Shown in pieces: positions 42,466-51,285 of a stretch of 64,000 bases of DNA. Positions within the stretch are counted from its first letter, which is position 1; the number at the start of each line of letters is the position of its first letter. The DNA is from Lysinibacillus sp. FSL M8-0337 (GTDB taxonomy: Bacteria; Bacillota; Bacilli; Bacillales_A; Planococcaceae), in contig NZ_CP151996.1 in NCBI RefSeq assembly GCF_038593855.1, positions 4,216,001-4,280,000 on the forward strand, in the 5' to 3' direction. A program made the position numbers and the translations under genes. The notes beneath the pieces were generated by a model that saw nothing but the letters and a program-made list of their open reading frames with translations, did no database searches and was not told where the DNA came from.

Positions 42466-43485
42466 ATGGAAGATTCGAAGTTGTACTCCACTCAAGACAT
42501 TGAAAAATTGAAAGAAAAAATTGATGCCTATAGAGAAACGTTAACTACTTTAAAAGCGGGTACTTCAATTGAAGATTATTTATTCGTGAAGAATGAGTTT
42601 GAGGAGCTGAAAACGCAAATCGCCCATATAGAGGGCTTAACTGAAACAATTGATGATAAACAAAGCTTACAAATTAAAGAATACGAGGAACAAGTAAAGC
42701 AGCTTTCAATTCAAATACAATCCCTTAATCAAACAATAGAAGAAATGAATCAGGAAATTTTAGCCGTATTAAATAAAATAATAACGGTTGATAACCATGT
42801 AGTACCCACGCCAACAGATAATCATTTTACGAATGTTGATGAAAGCTCATTAAAAAATATTGCCAACCCTACAAAAAAGCTTTTAGAAGAAATTGCTCAA
42901 ACAGCTGTACAACCATCATTACCTACAACCGAACCAACTTATCAATTTCTTCAAAGTTTGGCTGGCAAAGCAACAAATATAAACACCGGCATACATCTTC
43001 CACCTAATCCTAATCCTAATCCCGATAAGAAACATGAAGAACGTCATTTCAACCAGCATTATTTTCAATCAATTAATACCCATCCAAGTCATATTTATAA
43101 CGGTTTATATAGAAACACTACCGCAGAATCGACGTTTCACTTTAAAAATGCAGCAGATACACAGGGGGTCCCTGTAAGCATCTTAGAAACAAATAGTTTA
43201 ACAGCGCCAATAGCTAACGACTTGGTGCTAACAGAATCTTCTTCATTAGTTCAGGCAACGTTAGATACTCCAACCGTGCCTACTACTGAAGCTGAAACAT
43301 TCGACAACCATGATTTAGTTATAGAAGAACATACGCCGCTTATAGCAAAGAATGAAGAAGCTAGCAACCAACTAGAAATTGTTGAAAAGGTAATGGTAGA
43401 AGAAGCAATAGAAGAAGTCATAGAAGTAGACCAGAAAAAAGAAAAAAATTCTTTATTTTTCAATCTATTTCGTAGACGTAATTAG
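42466..43485 (+). CDS. Coiled-coil and disordered protein, unknown
   Basis: A 339-aa protein. Residues 5-105 are coiled coil with Glu/Lys/Gln heptads; 110-300 are low-complexity with PNPNPNPDKK and many Thr, Pro, Asn and His; a basic C-terminal RRRN tail follows an acidic stretch rich in VEEAIEEVIEV. No motif, signal or membrane helix. It is divergent from the Cys-rich gene and precedes the BclB-domain gene, so it may belong to the same spore-surface set. Function unknown. Confidence 0.6.
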   Translation: MEDSKLYSTQDIEKLKEKIDAYRETLTTLKAGTSIEDYLFVKNEFEELKTQIAHIEGLTETIDDKQSLQIKEYEEQVKQLSIQIQSLNQTIEEMNQEILAVLNKIITVDNHVVPTPTDNHFTNVDESSLKNIANPTKKLLEEIAQTAVQPSLPTTEPTYQFLQSLAGKATNINTGIHLPPNPNPNPDKKHEERHFNQHYFQSINTHPSHIYNGLYRNTTAESTFHFKNAADTQGVPVSILETNSLTAPIANDLVLTESSSLVQATLDTPTVPTTEAETFDNHDLVIEEHTPLIAKNEEASNQLEIVEKVMVEEAIEEVIEVDQKKEKNSLFFNLFRRRN

Positions 43486-43553
43486 TTTGAACGCCTCGGA
43501 GGAAAAACCATTCAATACCATGAAAATAGCCATTACAATTCCTATATGAAACG

Positions 43554-43589
43554 GTCCAATAAGTATTCACAATACCTATTGGACTTTTT
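43554..43589 (+). terminator. Terminator after the coiled-coil gene
   Basis: GTCCAATA and TATTGGAC arms with inner AGTATT/AATAC pairing, followed by TTTTTC. Confidence 0.82.
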
Positions 43590-43791
43590 CATGTCCACAT
43601 TCCCCTCATTTACATTGATGATTGCGTATTTTTAGCTGTGACATTTATCAAATAGACGATAGACTTTCATGTTACACCATATAACCTTTCTTTAGTTTTT
43701 AATGAAGATAAAAATAGCTTTATGTATGTAGTTAATAGCCCTTTTACTCTATTCCTCTATGAATAGAATAATGAAGAAAGGAGGTGTAAAT

Positions 43792-44424
43792 ATGTTCTTA
43801 AATGATCCTATGTCTAATAGCGGATGTGGTTGCTCATCTAGAGGCAGTATGGAATGTAATGCATTAGGTCCATTTTTAGCGGTTGATGCTGCATGTATCA
43901 CACCATCACAACCAGCTACAGGCGGTTCCATTATTCCATTCTCTTCTGGGATTACATCTGTTGTGTTAACTTCTTTAGCTACTGGGCTAATCGCTACACC
44001 ATCTCTTATCGGATTCGGTACTGCAGTTCCTGGTGTAACGCTTGTAGGTAATACACTTGACTTATCAGGCGTTGTAACAGAGGCATTTACAGTACCACGT
44101 GCAGGTAGTATTACAGGTTTATCTGCATCATTCTCTGCTACAGTTGCCATTGCTCTAGTGGGCTCTACTACAGTTACTGCGACAATCTATCGTGCACCTG
44201 CTGGAAGTACGACTTATACTGCTACAGATGCTACAGTTAACTTAGCTCCAGCATTTACAGGAGCAATAGCACTAGGTGCTACAGCGTTTGGTTCAGGCAG
44301 TTTTGCACCTGTAGCAGTTTCTGCTGGTGACAAACTAGTAATGGTGTACTCCATTACTACAACTGGTGTAGCTGTTGCTCAAGTACTTACTGGTACTGCA
44401 AGTGCAGGTATTACAATTGTATAA
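43792..44424 (+). CDS. BclB C-terminal-domain protein (exosporium type)
   Basis: A 210-aa protein. The N-terminal 35 residues are Cys-rich (SGCGCSSRGSMEC). Residues about 50-210 match the BclB exosporium C-terminal domain: GGSIIPFSSGITSVVLTSLA, GFGTAVPGVTLVGNTLDLSG, FTVPRAGSITGLSASFSATV and GDKLVMVYSITTTGVAVAQV (key: IPFSSG, IGFG, VPRAG, ASAGITI at the end). In Bacillus cereus this domain caps collagen-like repeats of exosporium filaments; here no collagen repeats exist, only the cap. The ATG at 43792 has AGGAGG 7 nt upstream. A strong terminator follows. Confidence 0.85.
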   Translation: MFLNDPMSNSGCGCSSRGSMECNALGPFLAVDAACITPSQPATGGSIIPFSSGITSVVLTSLATGLIATPSLIGFGTAVPGVTLVGNTLDLSGVVTEAFTVPRAGSITGLSASFSATVAIALVGSTTVTATIYRAPAGSTTYTATDATVNLAPAFTGAIALGATAFGSGSFAPVAVSAGDKLVMVYSITTTGVAVAQVLTGTASAGITIV

Positions 44425-44465
44425 TTTGACACATGTTTAGTAGCATGCATTAACAAATAAATTAA

Positions 44466-44507
44466 GAGGCGACTTTCTCTCAAACGTGAGAAAAAGTCGC
44501 CTATTTT
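44466..44507. terminator. Bidirectional terminator
   Basis: AGGCGACTTT and AAAGTCGCCT arms with TCTC/GAGA inner pairing, then TATTTTTAT; sits between the convergent BclB-type and bstA genes. Confidence 0.82.
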
Positions 44508-44510
44508 TAT

Positions 44511-45023
44511 CTATTTTGCAAGTGCATTGTGTATATGAGCAAGATGATGCTTCCCATGCCAAGCGTACATAGCGAGTGCTTTTTCAAGCGTCATGAACCC
44601 GTTGTCTGGATGGTGAAATGCACTTTGTAATTGTTCATCGGTTAAACTTGTCAGCAAATAGACCCACCGTTCGTGTAAACTTTCTAGCAACTTGTAGGAA
44701 GTCGCAACTGGCATATCTGAATCAGGGAGCATTGCCCAATGTTCTTCATTATAGGGCTTAATTGTCGGTGTATCTTCAGTTAAAGCTAACTTAAAGCGAA
44801 TAAAACTATTCATATGACTATCCGCTAGATGATGGACTAATTGTGTGACTGTCCAACCGTTCTCTCGATAGGATTTTGCTAATGATTGTTCACTTGCTCC
44901 ACTTAATGCTTCCGCTAATTGCCTCGGCAATAAACGGATATCATCAATCCATTTCTGTACATGCTGTGCGGTCACTACTTCCGGAAATCGAAATTGTCCA
45001 ATTGGATATCGTAAATCGTTCAT
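44511..45023 (-). CDS. bstA: DinB-fold bacillithiol S-transferase, YfiT/BstA-like
   Basis: A 170-aa DinB/YfiT protein: YPIGQFRFP, NGWTVTQLVHHLADSHMNSFIRFK (key: HHLADSH with metal His), LTEDTPTIKPYNEEHWA, ALAMYAWHGKHHLAHI (metal His pair). The YfiT group binds Ni or Zn and has bacillithiol S-transferase activity in S. aureus and Bacillus. Together with fosB it indicates that the host makes bacillithiol. Convergent to the BclB-type gene. Confidence 0.9.
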   Translation of the reverse strand: MNDLRYPIGQFRFPEVVTAQHVQKWIDDIRLLPRQLAEALSGASEQSLAKSYRENGWTVTQLVHHLADSHMNSFIRFKLALTEDTPTIKPYNEEHWAMLPDSDMPVATSYKLLESLHERWVYLLTSLTDEQLQSAFHHPDNGFMTLEKALAMYAWHGKHHLAHIHNALAK

Positions 45024-45110
45024 TTAGCTCGCCCCCGTTTCTATTTCTAAATTCATTATACTACCAATGTAAAAGTTTCATTTCATTTTCATTTTAATTT
45101 TTATCGGCGA

Positions 45111-45761
45111 TTACACTTTTTTATCAACGATTCCCCCAAATTCCACTAACGATAGTAATGGATGTGTAATCGCTACACCGAACTCCTCTTCAAATTGTTG
45201 CGCAGCCTCCACCATCGAAAGCTGGGCAACAGCAATTTGCAACTCATCACTCATTATTTCCCGGAAATATTGGATAATAGCATTGTTATACGCTGCCTTA
45301 TTTCCTTGCATAATCAGATCAAATGTATTGTCTATTACCTTCACCTGTACATTGATGGTCTTCTTATGGAGCTTCGCATATTGGTAAAGTCTCTCCATCG
45401 TTCCATCTACCGTTGCAGGGTTTGTAAAAAGGATTGTTTGGGGTTGCGTCTCTTCACAAATCGTTTGAAAGAAAGGTTCATCTATTTTTATAATCGGTAT
45501 AGACAATGACAGCTGTTGTTCCTTTAACAATGCAATGTAATTTGTACATGTAATCAAAATGACATCGACATTACAGCTTGCTATCCACTCCAATTGTTCT
45601 TTTACCTTTAAGGACAAATGATCAGTACCCTTTGTCACATGCTGAATGAGTCCCGGGTCAACAAAGTGCACTAGCTCTATCTCTTGAAAACCATTAAATG
45701 CTTGCTCTATGTAGTCTATATTTGAATGATGTGCATGCAAACAGCCTATTCTTTTTTTCAA
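45111..45761 (-). CDS. Asp/Glu racemase superfamily-like protein
   Basis: A 216-aa protein with the aspartate/glutamate racemase double-domain look: VDVILITCTNYIALL (first Cys, equivalent to catalytic xCT) and AVAQLSMVEAA in the second half, where the usual second catalytic Cys appears as Ser. Loss of one Cys argues against ordinary racemase activity; hydrolase or lyase relatives of this fold exist. The TTG at 45761 fits the GGGGGG site at 7 nt; an ATG two codons upstream is too close to it. It follows the GNAT gene by 12 nt. Confidence 0.7.
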   Translation of the reverse strand: MKKRIGCLHAHHSNIDYIEQAFNGFQEIELVHFVDPGLIQHVTKGTDHLSLKVKEQLEWIASCNVDVILITCTNYIALLKEQQLSLSIPIIKIDEPFFQTICEETQPQTILFTNPATVDGTMERLYQYAKLHKKTINVQVKVIDNTFDLIMQGNKAAYNNAIIQYFREIMSDELQIAVAQLSMVEAAQQFEEEFGVAITHPLLSLVEFGGIVDKKV

Positions 45762-45773
45762 ATACATGCCCCC

Positions 45774-46241
45774 CTATAGTGTCTTCTCCATTGTTACAAC
45801 AGGAAGCGAAATACCATTAAGATTTTCTGCCATCGTTTCTTTCGTAATAACATATCCCAATGAACGATATAATTCAATATTACGTGGTACACTCATACGG
45901 ACTTTACATTCGCTTACACTTTTGCCTTGAGCACGTGCATAATTTTCTACTTCAGCTATCAATGTCTTGGCCAATCCTAGCCCTTGCTTTTCTGGAATCA
46001 CCGATAATCGGAAGAAATAAATACCCTCATCATTCAACGTAAATCGGACCATAGCGACAGGTTCATTTTCCATATAACTAATAAATGCTTGCTCGCCATT
46101 ATTTAGCGCCTGTTCAATTGAATCAACTGTTTCACCTAATGCACTAGATGGCGGTGTTGCATGTTCATATTCTTTAAAAGCTTGCATCATGACCTTATGC
46201 ACTATGTGTGCATGTTGACTATCTGCTAAAATAACACCCAC
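45774..46241 (-). CDS. GNAT family N-acetyltransferase
   Basis: A 155-aa GNAT: AFISYMENEPVAMVRFTL, FFRLSVIPEKQGLGLAKTLI (acetyl-CoA loop KQGLGLAK) and NIELYRSLGYVI. Start is GTG 46241, directly after an in-frame stop and 8 nt from AAGGTG. The next gene follows 12 nt downstream, so they form an operon. Confidence 0.87.
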   Translation of the reverse strand: MGVILADSQHAHIVHKVMMQAFKEYEHATPPSSALGETVDSIEQALNNGEQAFISYMENEPVAMVRFTLNDEGIYFFRLSVIPEKQGLGLAKTLIAEVENYARAQGKSVSECKVRMSVPRNIELYRSLGYVITKETMAENLNGISLPVVTMEKTL

Positions 46242-46298
46242 TTAAATCACACCTTTTTTGATTTTAAATACATATTATTGTATTTTTATCCAAAAGTA

Positions 46299-46326
46299 AA
46301 CCGCATTACCTAAGATAATGCGGTTG
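46299..46326 (-). terminator. Terminator after besA-like gene
   Basis: AACCGCATTA and TAATGCGGTT arms, then TACTTTT on the minus strand. Confidence 0.75.
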
Positions 46327-46331
46327 CAAAA

Positions 46332-47111
46332 TTAATTTTTATACACATAACGTATTGCTCTACTCATGACAGTAGGGACCACAGACGCATGATTTTCGCT
46401 CAATGCCTCATAAAAAACTATGTCCATTACTTGCTCCAGCTGTTCAGCCATTTGTCGCGCGTCTTCTACCATAAACGTTTCTAGTTCTCCCACGCCGATA
46501 AAGATTGTTTCCTTCACATGTTGGTGTGCTTCGATAAAAGCCTTTACTCTACCAAACAATTCATGTTCATTCCACCAGATTGAAGGGCTAATAGCGATAT
46601 AATGTTGGAAACGATCTTTATCATTTAATAATTGCCATAGTGCAAAATAACCTGCTAACGAATGTCCAAATATGGTTTGTTGCTGTTTATTTACATGGAA
46701 TTGTGCATACAGTTGCGGCTTTAATTCCTCCTGTAAAAAGCGGCTAAAGTTTTCTGCCCCTCCATGCTGATGATAGCCTTTGCCTTTAAATCTCGCAGGA
46801 TAACTATACGTTTCGGCAGGTGCTGTAAAGTCGTAGAAACGGCGTTCATGCATATCAGCACGATGGCCAATACCGACAACAATGGCAGGTAATACCCCTG
46901 TTTTGAGCGCATTACGACTTTGTAGGCGTACGGCTTCCTTTACGTACTGGAAATATGACGAGCCATCTAATACATATATAACAGGAAATCCTTCTTTCGG
47001 AGCTTCCCCTTGAGGTACATAAACATTTATCGAGTACGTATAGTCTGCAAACATCGAAGTCATTTCATAGCAAAAAAAGTCAGATACATTGCCTACTTGT
47101 CCAACAGTCAT
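46332..47111 (-). CDS. besA: Siderophore esterase (BesA/IroE-like alpha/beta hydrolase)
   Basis: A 259-aa esterase of the Fes/IroE/BesA type: INVYVPQGEAP, GFPVIYVLDGSSYFQ, VVGIGHRADMHERRFYDFTAP (key: YDFTAP), nucleophile Ser in FGHSLAGYFALW and His in SENHASVVPT. It would open the trilactone of imported catecholate siderophore to release iron. The ATG overlaps the ATPase gene by 4 nt and is thus in the uptake operon. Cytoplasmic: no signal peptide. Confidence 0.88.
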   Translation of the reverse strand: MTVGQVGNVSDFFCYEMTSMFADYTYSINVYVPQGEAPKEGFPVIYVLDGSSYFQYVKEAVRLQSRNALKTGVLPAIVVGIGHRADMHERRFYDFTAPAETYSYPARFKGKGYHQHGGAENFSRFLQEELKPQLYAQFHVNKQQQTIFGHSLAGYFALWQLLNDKDRFQHYIAISPSIWWNEHELFGRVKAFIEAHQHVKETIFIGVGELETFMVEDARQMAEQLEQVMDIVFYEALSENHASVVPTVMSRAIRYVYKN

Positions 47112-47908
47112 TTGTCTCCCTCCTTTAACACATCATAGCCATAGCATACAGGGGTGTTTGTTGCAGGATCTTCCATAATTCTCGCGGAAATATTAAACAC
47201 TTTGCGCATCACATCCGCGCATAAAATTTCCTGTGGAGTACCCGTTTCCACTACAGCACCTTGACGCATGGCGATTAAATGGTCTGAATATCGCGCTGCA
47301 TGGTTAATATCATGTAAAACCATCACAATCGTACAGCCATGTTGTTCATTTAAATCTTTTACGATATCAAGCACTTCTAGCTGATGTGCCATATCCAAAT
47401 AAGTCGTGGGTTCGTCTAGCAACAAAATACTCGTTTCTTGCGCCAAGGCCATTGCTAACCAAACACGCTGTCGCTGCCCTCCTGAAAGTTGTGCTAATTC
47501 CCGACTGCGATACTCCAATGTATTTGTAACTGTTAAGGCCCACTCAATCATTTTTTCATCCTTCTTCGTTAAACGATTGACATTATGACGATGTGGATAA
47601 CGACCGTATGCAATTAGCTCCTCTACCTTTAACTGTCCTGGTGCAATCGGTGTCTGGGATAATATCGCTAACTTTTTCGCAATTTCTTTGGTCGATAAAT
47701 TTTGCATATTTTGCTCCTGCAAATAAACGGTTCCCTGTTGCTTTTTTAAAATGCGTCCAATTGTTTTCAATAAAGTTGATTTGCCACAACCATTTGGTCC
47801 TATAATCGTTGTCACTTTGCCCTCTTCTATCGTTAAATTCAACCCTTCGAATACACGAACATGCTCATAACCAGAAGATAAATTTTCCATTCTGAATGCA
47901 ATTTGCAC
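47108..47908 (-). CDS. Siderophore ABC transporter ATP-binding protein
   Basis: A 266-aa FecE/FepC-type ATPase: Walker A GPNGCGKST, Q-loop LSQTP, signature LSGGQRQRVWLAMAL, Walker B ILLLDEPTTYLD, H-loop LHDINHAAR. It drives the two FecCD permeases next to it. Start is GTG 47908 with GGGGG upstream. Coupled to besA by a 4-nt overlap. Confidence 0.94.
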   Translation of the reverse strand: MQIAFRMENLSSGYEHVRVFEGLNLTIEEGKVTTIIGPNGCGKSTLLKTIGRILKKQQGTVYLQEQNMQNLSTKEIAKKLAILSQTPIAPGQLKVEELIAYGRYPHRHNVNRLTKKDEKMIEWALTVTNTLEYRSRELAQLSGGQRQRVWLAMALAQETSILLLDEPTTYLDMAHQLEVLDIVKDLNEQHGCTIVMVLHDINHAARYSDHLIAMRQGAVVETGTPQEILCADVMRKVFNISARIMEDPATNTPVCYGYDVLKEGDK

Positions 47909-47919
47909 ACGATTTCCCC

Positions 47920-48960
47920 CTAAGCTTTTGACTTTACTAACAAATACAAAAAGTAAGGTATGCCAATAATGGATACAACAATACCTACAGCCAACTCTGA
48001 AGGTGCAAACACCGTTTTACCAATAAAGTCTGCTATCACTAATAAACAAGCCCCTATAAGAGCACTTACCGGCATAACATAACGATGTTGAATACCGACA
48101 AGTTGTTTGGCAATATGTGGCGCCATTAGCCCAATAAAGCCAATACTCCCCGAAACGGATACACAGGCACTCACTAAGCCAACACTCGCCAATAATAACT
48201 TCATTTTTTCCTTTTCCAACGCTATGCCTAAGCTCGTAATACTGTCTTCTTCCAATTGAAAATAATCGAGTAAATACGATTTCCGATAGACATAAAAACC
48301 TAGCAATAGGAGCCAAGGCAACATAGAGATGACAAAAATCCAATTGGCATTGTAGATAGAACCAGCCATCCAAACGGCAGCCGACTCATAATCTTGTGCA
48401 TTCATTTTCAAAGATAGAAACAGCGATAACGCGCCAAAACCACTATTAATAGCAATCCCTGTTAAAATCAATCGTTGCATATCTAAATGACCATTTTTCA
48501 TCGCAAAGGAGAAAATTAAAGCCGCGGCCATCGTACCACCAACAAAACCAAAAATCGGCATCATTAAAATGGATAACCAGCTACTGATATCCGCTGTGAC
48601 CACACGGAACTGAAAGAAAAACATAAAAATAACAACCGCTGCACCCGCTCCAGCATTAATGCCTAAAATTCCAGGGTCTGCTAAGCCATTGCGTGTAATG
48701 CCCTGTAACACGACTCCCGCCATTCCTAGCCCTACCCCTACAAGTGCCGCGATGACTATTCGTGGGAGACGAAATTCAAAAATAACAAGATCAAATTTCG
48801 GGTTGGGTTCAATTCGCAAGAGTGTTTTTAGAACATCCATTACAGACATATCAAAAACACCATTTGTTATATGGAGATAGCTTGCCCCTAACATTACTAA
48901 AAGAAGTATAGTGACGACCGTAATTACTACACGGGAAGCTCTATTATGCATGCTTTTCAC
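47920..48960 (-). CDS. Siderophore ABC transporter permease (FecCD family)
   Basis: A 346-aa FecCD permease with about nine to ten membrane helices; RLPRIVIAALVGVGLGMAGVVLQG (key: RLPR...GVGLGMAG) and the GLMAPHIAKQLVG loop that contacts the ATPase. Overlaps the other permease gene by 17 nt. Partner of the ATPase and binding lipoprotein. Confidence 0.94.
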   Translation of the reverse strand: MKSMHNRASRVVITVVTILLLVMLGASYLHITNGVFDMSVMDVLKTLLRIEPNPKFDLVIFEFRLPRIVIAALVGVGLGMAGVVLQGITRNGLADPGILGINAGAGAAVVIFMFFFQFRVVTADISSWLSILMMPIFGFVGGTMAAALIFSFAMKNGHLDMQRLILTGIAINSGFGALSLFLSLKMNAQDYESAAVWMAGSIYNANWIFVISMLPWLLLLGFYVYRKSYLLDYFQLEEDSITSLGIALEKEKMKLLLASVGLVSACVSVSGSIGFIGLMAPHIAKQLVGIQHRYVMPVSALIGACLLVIADFIGKTVFAPSELAVGIVVSIIGIPYFLYLLVKSKA

Positions 48961-49951
48961 CTCCGTGCTTACGAACTAAATATAAGAAGAATGGGACACC
49001 GACCAGTGCAGTTAATACACCAATGGGCGTTTCAAATGGGTAATTGACATAACGACTAAGCACATCGCAAAGTGCTAAGAAAAATGCACCTATTACCGCT
49101 GCACACGGAATAATAAAACGGTAATCCACGCCAACAAGAAAGCGTGTAATATGTGGGATAACTAGCCCTACGAAAGCGATTTTTCCTACAAGGGCAACCG
49201 CAGTTCCTGTTAAACATACGACGGCAAGCATACTGACCATTTTTACTGCTTTTGTTTTTTGTCCGAGACCTATAGCAATATCATCACCTAATGCGGTAAT
49301 TGTAATGGCCCTTGCTGAAAATAACGCCAACATTAGACCAATTAAGCCAAAAGGAACGGATAGTATGAGCATACTATTGTCGACTGTATGTACTTTTGTG
49401 TTATACCAAGCGCTAACCGTTTGTGATACTTGGAAATACATCGCAACGGCTGTCGCGATACTACTTAAAAATGTCCCAATAACCGTCCCTATAATAGCTA
49501 ATCGAACGGGCGACAGCCCATTTCGAATAAGGGAACCGAAGCCGAAAACGATGCCAGCACCTAATGCTGAGCCGAGCATAGATAGCAATATCATTTGATA
49601 GTTTGGGAGTCCAGGAAAGAATACAATAGCTAATGTAATGACAAAGGCTGAACCATCATTAACACCCATTAAGGATGGCGATGCTAAATAGTTTCGAGTG
49701 ATACCTTGCATAACTGCACCCGCTACTGCTAAAAATGCACCTACTAGCAATACGGCACAAATTCTAGGAATACGGCTAGTCCTTATAATTTGGTGGTCAA
49801 TATTTGCAGGGTCAAATACTGTGATGGCTTGCCACACAGTTAAGACACTAATATCTTTGGTCCCGTACATAACAGCAATTAAAGCCACAATCGCAATGAG
49901 GAAAGGTGAAGCTACCAATATAGAGAACGATACTATGTTTGTTTTTTTCAA
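48944..49951 (-). CDS. Siderophore ABC transporter permease (FecCD family)
   Basis: A 335-aa FecCD permease: RTSRIPRICAVLLVGAFLAVAGAVMQG (key: RIPRICAVLLVG) and FVGLVIPHITRFLVG. It forms the heterodimer with the following permease. About 90 nt and a partial terminator separate it from the binding-protein gene, which should make more binding protein than membrane parts. Confidence 0.94.
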   Translation of the reverse strand: MKKTNIVSFSILVASPFLIAIVALIAVMYGTKDISVLTVWQAITVFDPANIDHQIIRTSRIPRICAVLLVGAFLAVAGAVMQGITRNYLASPSLMGVNDGSAFVITLAIVFFPGLPNYQMILLSMLGSALGAGIVFGFGSLIRNGLSPVRLAIIGTVIGTFLSSIATAVAMYFQVSQTVSAWYNTKVHTVDNSMLILSVPFGLIGLMLALFSARAITITALGDDIAIGLGQKTKAVKMVSMLAVVCLTGTAVALVGKIAFVGLVIPHITRFLVGVDYRFIIPCAAVIGAFFLALCDVLSRYVNYPFETPIGVLTALVGVPFFLYLVRKHGGEKHA

Positions 49952-49985
49952 TTGCTACACCTTTTTCTATTTATTCTTTATCTTA

Positions 49986-50034
49986 TAAAAGGCTGGTAAT
50001 AGCACGGTGATTCCACCAATTCTACTACCAGCCT
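49986..50034 (-). terminator. Intercistronic terminator after the binding-protein gene
   Basis: AGGCTGGTA-TAG and CTA-TACCAGCCT arms, then TTTTATAA on the minus strand. Read-through to the permeases is likely. Confidence 0.7.
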
Positions 50035-50041
50035 ATTTCAT

Positions 50042-51022
50042 CTATTTAAGTAATTTCTCCATTGCAGCGTCTAGGAATTTCACTTTAGACCAAGCAGTAC
50101 CACCTTGAGCTAGAGGCTCGATCGCATTAACAAAAATTTGTTCATTTTTAGTTGCCTTTAAGCTTGCAAAGATTGGGTTTTTTTGCAATTCTTCTAATGC
50201 TTTCGGAGCGTCTGTATTTTCAGATTCCTCAAATTGCAGGAAAATTGCATCTGGGTTGATGTCCGCTAACGTTTCAAGTGACAGTTCCGCTTGTGCCTTC
50301 GTCGTTGATAAAACATTTGGAACTGGTGCTCCTAAGTCTTCATAAAGCACAGGATTTAAGTAAACACCCGCAGGATAGATATACATAACGCCACCACGCA
50401 AACGAACAATTAACACCTGTTTGTCTGCCAGTTGCTCTTTAGATTTCACTTGAGCATCGGCAACCTTCCCTTCATAGTCTGCAATGATTTTTTTAGCATC
50501 CTCTTCTTTCCCAGTAAGCTGTGCGAGCAATGTTAAGTTTTCCTTCCAATTTGTTGAAATATGCGAGTAAGGAATCATTGTTTGAATTTTATTGAGCTTT
50601 TCAGCCGTTTCTTCAGGGAATTTGGACGTTCCGATAATTACGTCGGGATCCAGCGCTAAAATTGCCTCCGCATTTGGCTCCATTTTATTGCCTACTAGTT
50701 GGGCTCCTTCTAATTCTTTTGTAAGATAAGATGGAATTTTGCCACCAATCTCGAGTACACCCACTGGTTTAATACCGAGCATTACAGCATCTTCCATAGA
50801 TTCTAAACTTGCCGCTACAATGTTTTTTACCTTTGCTGGTAGTTCATATGTTTCGCCTAAATATGTAATGTTTTGTGTTGTTGCTTGTTCTGTTTGTGTT
50901 TCTATGGAACTTGTAGCCGCTTCATTTTTTACTGCTGTAGACTCTGCCGATTTATCGGTATTACAGGCAGCAAGGGACAGTACTAAAAGTGCAGGTGCAC
51001 ACATTTTGATATATTTATTCAC
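50042..51022 (-). CDS. Siderophore-binding lipoprotein (FeuA-like)
   Basis: A 326-aa class III binding lipoprotein. Signal peptide with lipobox LAAC (Cys about residue 19), then NITYLGETYELPAKVKNIVAAS, GVLEIGGKIPSYL, LDPDVIIGTSKF, LRGGVMYIYPAGVY. It delivers a ferric siderophore, likely catecholate because besA is in the operon. GTG 51022 with GGAGA 8 nt upstream is the start. Two Fur-like sites lie just upstream. Confidence 0.92.
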   Translation of the reverse strand: MNKYIKMCAPALLVLSLAACNTDKSAESTAVKNEAATSSIETQTEQATTQNITYLGETYELPAKVKNIVAASLESMEDAVMLGIKPVGVLEIGGKIPSYLTKELEGAQLVGNKMEPNAEAILALDPDVIIGTSKFPEETAEKLNKIQTMIPYSHISTNWKENLTLLAQLTGKEEDAKKIIADYEGKVADAQVKSKEQLADKQVLIVRLRGGVMYIYPAGVYLNPVLYEDLGAPVPNVLSTTKAQAELSLETLADINPDAIFLQFEESENTDAPKALEELQKNPIFASLKATKNEQIFVNAIEPLAQGGTAWSKVKFLDAAMEKLLK

Positions 51023-51055
51023 ATTAAATCTCTCCTCATCATGGTCATCTAACAA

Positions 51056-51076
51056 TGATAATGATAATCATTTTCA
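51056..51076. promoter_or_regulatory. Fur box of the siderophore operon
   Basis: TGATAATGATAATCATTTTC plus A, matching the Bacillus 7-1-7 Fur box TGATAATNATTATCA with overlapping repeats. It is 34 nt upstream of the lipoprotein start. Confidence 0.9.
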
Positions 51077-51107
51077 TTAATAAGTCAATAGCTATCCTCC
51101 AATTAAT

Positions 51108-51122
51108 TGATAGTCATTATCA
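51108..51122. promoter_or_regulatory. Second Fur-like site
   Basis: TGATAGTCATTATCA, one mismatch from the 15-bp Fur core. Confidence 0.7.
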
Positions 51123-51231
51123 TTTACGTGTTCTATCCTACCAAAGAGAAAAATAGTTGTGAATGGACAATTTCATTTTCTATATGGACTTTTGCCGAAA
51201 ATATATATCAAAAAGCCTGCACTAAAAGAGA

Positions 51232-51267
51232 AAAAGTGTTAGATTGACTGCAATCAATCTAACACTT
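51232..51267. repeat. Dispersed hairpin repeat, copy C
   Basis: AAGTGTTAGATTGA-CTGCAA-TCAATCTAACACTT, followed by TTGTCCGCGGG, which also occurs next to copy A (TTGTCCGCTTCGG). Confidence 0.8.
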
Positions 51268-51285
51268 CTGTTGTCCGCGGGTGTA

